Shown: positions 51,553 through 55,029 of the stretch, piece after piece
Layout: each line of letters starts with the position of its first letter
Position numbering within the stretch: position 1 is the first letter of the stretch
Origin: Alphaproteobacteria bacterium
GTDB taxonomy: Bacteria > Pseudomonadota > Alphaproteobacteria > Rhodobacterales > Rhodobacteraceae
NCBI GenBank assembly: GCA_009908505.1
Contig: JAAAPD010000040.1
Span: 1-55,029 of the forward strand
Direction: 5' to 3'
DNA length: 55,029 nt
The notes under the pieces: generated by a model
What the model was told of the DNA's origin: nothing
Seen by the model: only the letters and a program-made list of their open reading frames with translations
The model's database searches: none
Program-made: the position numbers and the translations under genes

Positions 51553-53877
51553 ATGACAGTCAAGGACATCTTCGAAACCATGGACTACGGCCCCGCCCCG
51601 GAATCAGCCGCCCCAGCGCTGGAGTGGCTGGTGGATATGGGCGACCGGTTCGGCTGTTTCATCGATGGCAAATTCACCGATCCGGGCGAAACATTCGAGG
51701 CGAAGAACCCCGCCACCGGCAACGTGCTGGCCCATGTCACGCAAGCCTCGCAGGCGGATGTTGATGCCGCCGTGGCGGCCGCCCGCAAGGCACAGGCCAA
51801 ATGGGCGAAGGACGGCCACAAACGGGCCCGCGCGCTCTATGCCATCGCCCGTCTGCTGCAAAAGCATGCCCGCCTTTTCGCGGTGCTCGAAACCCTCGAC
51901 AACGGCAAGCCGATCCGCGAAAGCCGCGACATCGATATCCCGCTGGCCGCGCGACATTTCTACTACCACGCCGGCATGGCCGAACTGATGGACGAGGAAC
52001 TGCCCGAACACGAACCACTGGGCGTCTGCGGCCAGATCGTGCCGTGGAACTTCCCGCTGCTGATGCTCGCTTGGAAGATCGCCCCGGCGCTGGCCATGGG
52101 CAACACCGTGGTTCTGAAGCCCGCCGAATACACCTCGCTCACGGCGCTGCTCTTCGCCGATATTTGCCGCCAGGCGGGCCTACCAAAAGGCGTCGTGAAC
52201 ATCGTCACCGGCGACGGGGCCGTGGGCGAGATGATCGTCGCGGCGGATGTGGACAAGATCGCCTTCACCGGATCCACCGCCGTTGGCCGCCGCATCCGCG
52301 AGGCCACCGCCGGCTCGGGCAAGGCGCTGACGCTCGAACTGGGCGGGAAATCCCCCTACATCGTCTTCGAGGATGCCGATATCGACTCGGCGGTCGAGGG
52401 CCTGGTCGATGCCATCTGGTTCAACCAGGGCGAGGTCTGCTGCGCCGGATCGCGCCTGCTGGTGCAGGAGGGGATCGCACCGCGCTTCTACGACAAGCTG
52501 CGGGCCCGCATGGACAAGCTGCGCCTCGGCAACCCACTGGACAAGGCCATCGACGTGGGCGCCATCGTCGACCCGGTGCAATTGCGGGCCATCACCGATA
52601 TGGTCGAAGGGTCTAACGGCGCCATCCACCGCGCCCCCGGCCCCCTGCCCGAAAACGGCTGCTACTACCCGCCCACGCTGATCACCGGCCTGTCGCCGGC
52701 GGACCGGCTCATGCAGGAAGAAATCTTCGGCCCCATTCTGGTCTCCACCACATTCCGCACCCCGTCCGAGGCGGTGGAACTGGCCAACAACACGCGCTAC
52801 GGGTTGGCCGCCTCTCTGTGGACAGAAAATCTCAACCTCGCCCTCGATATCGCGCCGAAACTGGCTGCCGGGGTCGTCTGGATCAACGCCACCAACCTTT
52901 TCGATGCCGCGGCAGGTTTCGGCGGCGTCCGCGAAAGCGGTTTCGGCCGCGAAGGTGGCTGGGAAGGGCTGATGGCCTATACCCGGCCCAAGGGCGCGGA
53001 CAAGGCGATCACGCCGGTCAACGCCTACACCACCGATGACGGCAACCCGATTCCGCCCCTGGACCGCACCGCCAAGCTCTATATCGGCGGCAAGCAGGCC
53101 CGTCCCGACGGCGGCTATTCCCGGCCGGTCTACACCCGCGGCGGGAAGCTTCTGGGCCATGCCTCCCTGGCCAACCGCAAGGACCTGCGCAACGCGGTCG
53201 AGGCTATGAGCGCCGCGCGGGGCTGGTCGAAAACCACCGGCCACCTGCGCGCCCAGATCCTCTACTACATCGCCGAGAACCTCTCGGCGCGCGAAGACGA
53301 ATTCGCGACCCGCATCAATCACCTCACCGGCGGGCGCTCGGGCGACAAGGAGGTGGCCGAGGCCATCCGCACCCTGTTCAAGTGGGCCGCCTGGGCGGAC
53401 AAGCACGACCACCGGGCCAAGCCCGTCCCGATGCGCGGTACGGCACTGGCCATGAATGAACCGGTTGGCAATATCGGCGTGCTCTGCGACGATGCGCGCC
53501 CGCTCATGGGGCTAATAGAACCGGTGGCCCCGGCCCTCGCCATGGGCAACCGAGTCACCGCCGTGGCCTCTGCCCCCTACCCGCTGGCCGCGACGGATTT
53601 CTATCAGGTGCTCGACACGTCCGACCTGCCCGGCGGTGTGCTCAACATTCTGACCGGCGACCATTCGGAACTGGCCCCGCAGATGGCCGCCCATGCCGGA
53701 CTCGACGCGGTCTGGTCCTTCTCCTCGAGCGACCTCGCGGCCGACATCGAGCATGCCTCGGCGGCCACGCTCAAGCGCACCTGGGTCAATAACGGCCGGT
53801 CCCGCGCATGGCCCACCGGCACCTGGCTGGCCCAATCGACCGAGGTCAAGACTGTCTGGATTCCCTACGGCGAATAG
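51553..53877 (+). CDS. Aldehyde dehydrogenase, double-length with degenerate C-terminal copy
   Basis: 774 residues. Residues about 30-490 form a full ALDH: GVCGQIVPWNFPLL, FTGSTAVGRRI, catalytic Glu262 in LELGGKSP and nucleophile Cys296 in NQGEVCCAGSR, EEIFGPIL, RESGFGREGG. Residues about 510-774 resemble a second ALDH coenzyme-binding half (YIGGKQARPDGG, GNIGVLCDDARPLMGLIEPVAPALAMGN, GGVLNILTGDHSELA) but lack the Glu/Cys catalytic region. It is 75 bp after deoC and likely cotranscribed. Substrate inferred as acetaldehyde from deoxyribose breakdown. AAGGA before ATG 51553; 15 upstream codons are in frame. Confidence 0.92.
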   Translation: MTVKDIFETMDYGPAPESAAPALEWLVDMGDRFGCFIDGKFTDPGETFEAKNPATGNVLAHVTQASQADVDAAVAAARKAQAKWAKDGHKRARALYAIARLLQKHARLFAVLETLDNGKPIRESRDIDIPLAARHFYYHAGMAELMDEELPEHEPLGVCGQIVPWNFPLLMLAWKIAPALAMGNTVVLKPAEYTSLTALLFADICRQAGLPKGVVNIVTGDGAVGEMIVAADVDKIAFTGSTAVGRRIREATAGSGKALTLELGGKSPYIVFEDADIDSAVEGLVDAIWFNQGEVCCAGSRLLVQEGIAPRFYDKLRARMDKLRLGNPLDKAIDVGAIVDPVQLRAITDMVEGSNGAIHRAPGPLPENGCYYPPTLITGLSPADRLMQEEIFGPILVSTTFRTPSEAVELANNTRYGLAASLWTENLNLALDIAPKLAAGVVWINATNLFDAAAGFGGVRESGFGREGGWEGLMAYTRPKGADKAITPVNAYTTDDGNPIPPLDRTAKLYIGGKQARPDGGYSRPVYTRGGKLLGHASLANRKDLRNAVEAMSAARGWSKTTGHLRAQILYYIAENLSAREDEFATRINHLTGGRSGDKEVAEAIRTLFKWAAWADKHDHRAKPVPMRGTALAMNEPVGNIGVLCDDARPLMGLIEPVAPALAMGNRVTAVASAPYPLAATDFYQVLDTSDLPGGVLNILTGDHSELAPQMAAHAGLDAVWSFSSSDLAADIEHASAATLKRTWVNNGRSRAWPTGTWLAQSTEVKTVWIPYGE

Positions 53878-53906
53878 CCGGCGTTTTCTTTGGACCGAAA
53901 ATATCC

Positions 53907-53948
53907 CGGGGGAGGCTGCCCATCGGGCAGACGGGAGCAGCGCCCCCG
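53907..53948. terminator. Nested hairpin between aldehyde dehydrogenase and DUF1523 genes
   Basis: An outer arm CGGGGG (53907-53912) with CCCCCG (53943-53948) encloses an inner hairpin CTGCCC/GGGCAG. It lies between two convergent genes, where a two-way terminator would be expected, but there is no real T tract on either side. Confidence 0.4.
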
Positions 53949-53992
53949 ACCCCGAGACGACCCTGCCTGCGCGGAACGCGCAGCCCGTCAGG

Positions 53993-54670
53993 TCACTTGC
54001 TCTTCCAGCTGCCGAGCCAACGCCTGAAACGACCCCGCCGCTTCGCGAGATCGGCCTGAACATGGTCCATCCGGTCCTCGGCCCGGTTCGCCAGCGGATC
54101 GAGCGTGCGTTCGCGGAACTGCCGCCACATGGCCCGCAGGAACAGGGCCCCAGCGATCATCACTGCAAACAGGACCAGATTGACCCAAGGAAACGGACGA
54201 TAGTCCGGACCCGGCGCCGGCCGAACGGACACGGCATTGGGATAGATCGTTCCAAAATTAATCCGCCAGCCATAATGAGTGATAACAACCCACTTGGGCT
54301 CTGCAGCGGTCGAAGCATAGTTTTCCGCCTCAGCCTGCAGGTCCGAACTGTCGAACTTGAAGTAGGGCGGATAGATCCAGCCGGTATCCTCGTTACGATA
54401 AACCATGGTACGTTCGCCGCCCCGATGGATCAAACCGAATAGCCACGTGCGCTGCTTCTGTGTGTTGATCAGCCTCAGGTTTCGCCGGGCACTTTCTGCC
54501 GCACCAGAATCGGCCTGCGCATAGAAATAGCGCTGTAACCCCGAGATATTTTCATCCTGCTCTACAGTGCCTGTAATGCGCACCGTATCCTGCTGCGGCA
54601 TCACGTAATGCAGCCAAAGCGCCAGGATCAGAAAAACCGTGATGCGGACGGCTCGGCGAAAATTGCGCAT
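53993..54670 (-). CDS. DUF1523 family membrane protein
   Basis: 225 residues. N-terminal helix (VRITVFLILALWLHYVMP) directly followed by QQDTVRITGTVEQ, the family opening; a periplasmic part with LINTQKQRTWLFGLIHRGGERTMVYRNEDTGWIYPPYFKFDSSDLQA; a second helix (WVNLVLFAVMIAGALFL) and a basic cytoplasmic tail. Function unknown. It lies 9 bp after the small membrane protein gene, probably in the same operon, and converges on the aldehyde dehydrogenase. Confidence 0.88.
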   Translation of the reverse strand: MRNFRRAVRITVFLILALWLHYVMPQQDTVRITGTVEQDENISGLQRYFYAQADSGAAESARRNLRLINTQKQRTWLFGLIHRGGERTMVYRNEDTGWIYPPYFKFDSSDLQAEAENYASTAAEPKWVVITHYGWRINFGTIYPNAVSVRPAPGPDYRPFPWVNLVLFAVMIAGALFLRAMWRQFRERTLDPLANRAEDRMDHVQADLAKRRGRFRRWLGSWKSK

Positions 54671-54679
54671 GGCGGACCC

Positions 54680-54940
54680 CTAGTTGACGAAATAGATGAT
54701 GGCACCGACCAGGATCGGCGGGATGATGTAGACCAGCAGGATCAACCGCTTTCTCAGGCCGGCTTCATACTCCTTCATGCCCTCTTTGACAAAGGCATCG
54801 CGGTGGATGCCTTCGGGGCGGGTTTCCTCCCACTCGGCCTCCAGCTTCTCGCGCCGGACCGACCGGGAATAGAGCGAGACGCAGATATAGACCACGCTGA
54901 GGAACAGGAACCCGAAAACGACCAGTCTTACGAAATTCAT
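54680..54940 (-). CDS. Small membrane protein, unknown family
   Basis: 86 residues with two membrane helices, one at the N terminus (VRLVVFGFLFLSVVYICVSLY) and one at the C terminus (LILLVYIIPPILVGAIIYF), and a charged middle (REKLEAEWEETRPEGIHRDAFVKEGMKEYEAGLRKR). I do not recognise the family by name. Its ATG overlaps the stop of the gene entering from the right edge (ATGA), and DUF1523 follows, so the three look like one operon. Confidence 0.82.
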   Translation of the reverse strand: MNFVRLVVFGFLFLSVVYICVSLYSRSVRREKLEAEWEETRPEGIHRDAFVKEGMKEYEAGLRKRLILLVYIIPPILVGAIIYFVN

Positions 54941-55029
54941 CCGCTTTGCCTTTCTACCGCCCCCCAGGGCCCGACCCGGGCAACGAGGTCGCGCTCGATC
55001 TGCTGGGGCTCTTGCATCGGAGCCTCGTG
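54937..55029 (-). CDS. C-terminal end of a gene cut by the window edge
   Basis: The last 30 codons of an open frame running in from the right, ending MQEPQQIERDLVARV...ERQSG and a TGA overlapping the ATG of the small membrane protein gene. The overlap style matches the rest of the window and supports coding. An internal Met could also start a 26-residue peptide. The family cannot be told from this tail. Confidence 0.5.
   Translation of the reverse strand, partial: HEAPMQEPQQIERDLVARVGPWGAVERQSG

Overview
The window looks like a chromosomal segment of a marine-type Rhodobacteraceae (Roseobacter-group) alphaproteobacterium. The evidence is high GC, very tight gene packing with ATGA and TGATG overlaps, an NDUFS4-type complex I subunit next to tRNA-Arg, FNR-type boxes of the Rhodobacter kind, an imelysin/di-heme/DUF1513 operon and many binding-protein-dependent ABC importers. 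No plasmid, phage, CRISPR or transposase genes were found.

Layout, left to right. (a) 187-5113, minus strand: imelysin, di-heme oxidoreductase, second imelysin and a DUF1513 protein, a periplasmic operon probably tied to iron; two TGA-N9-TCA palindromes lie upstream. (b) 5377-6501: a lower-GC patch with one HEPN-like gene, next to tRNA-Arg(TCT). (c) 7055-15311: a peptide-type ABC importer with a fused permease-ATPase subunit, a DUF1028 protein, a FadR/FCD-type GntR regulator and an M20 carbamoylase/allantoate-amidohydrolase-like enzyme. Both divergent promoters carry palindromes with a TTATCATGATAA core, so this reads as one small regulon. (d) 15395-22515: uvrB, a low-GC DUF4238 gene, and small genes (zinc ribbon, two rhodaneses, ABM monooxygenase, an outer-membrane-like protein, a universal stress protein with an FNR-type promoter, a YdcF-like and a HugZ-like protein). 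(e) tRNA-Ala(CGC) and a TauD-like dioxygenase. (f) 23757-30450, minus strand: seven overlapping genes, DUF805, DUF4129-like, DUF4350, MoxR AAA+ ATPase, DUF58 (vWA), SpoIIM and RDD, a membrane-associated MoxR system of unknown role. (g) 30664-34970: a three-gene MacB-like exporter (ATPase, FtsX-type permease, HlyD-type adaptor) behind an FNR-like box.

(h) 34967-49506 is an amino-sugar utilisation locus. The minus-strand operon runs permease, permease, binding protein, ATPase, Gfo/Idh dehydrogenase, NagB-II-type SIS protein, AgaS-like SIS protein, ROK kinase, KbaZ-like protein and NagA. Divergently there are a GntR/UTRA regulator, a GH20 hexosaminidase without a visible signal peptide, and a uronate-dehydrogenase-like enzyme. 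The inferred route is import of a GlcNAc- or GalNAc-containing oligosaccharide, cytoplasmic cleavage, phosphorylation, deacetylation, and deamination/isomerisation. The usual partners of KbaZ (KbaY aldolase and a PfkB kinase) are not in the window, so the last steps are open. (i) 49560-53877: an AraC regulator, deoC and a double-length aldehyde dehydrogenase whose second half lacks the catalytic core. (j) 53993-55029, minus strand: a DUF1523 protein, a small membrane protein and the tail of a gene cut by the window edge.

The least-described pieces are the MoxR/DUF58/SpoIIM/RDD operon and the amino-sugar locus with its orphan KbaZ and two different SIS enzymes. All function calls rest on reading motifs and neighbourhoods; no database search was possible.
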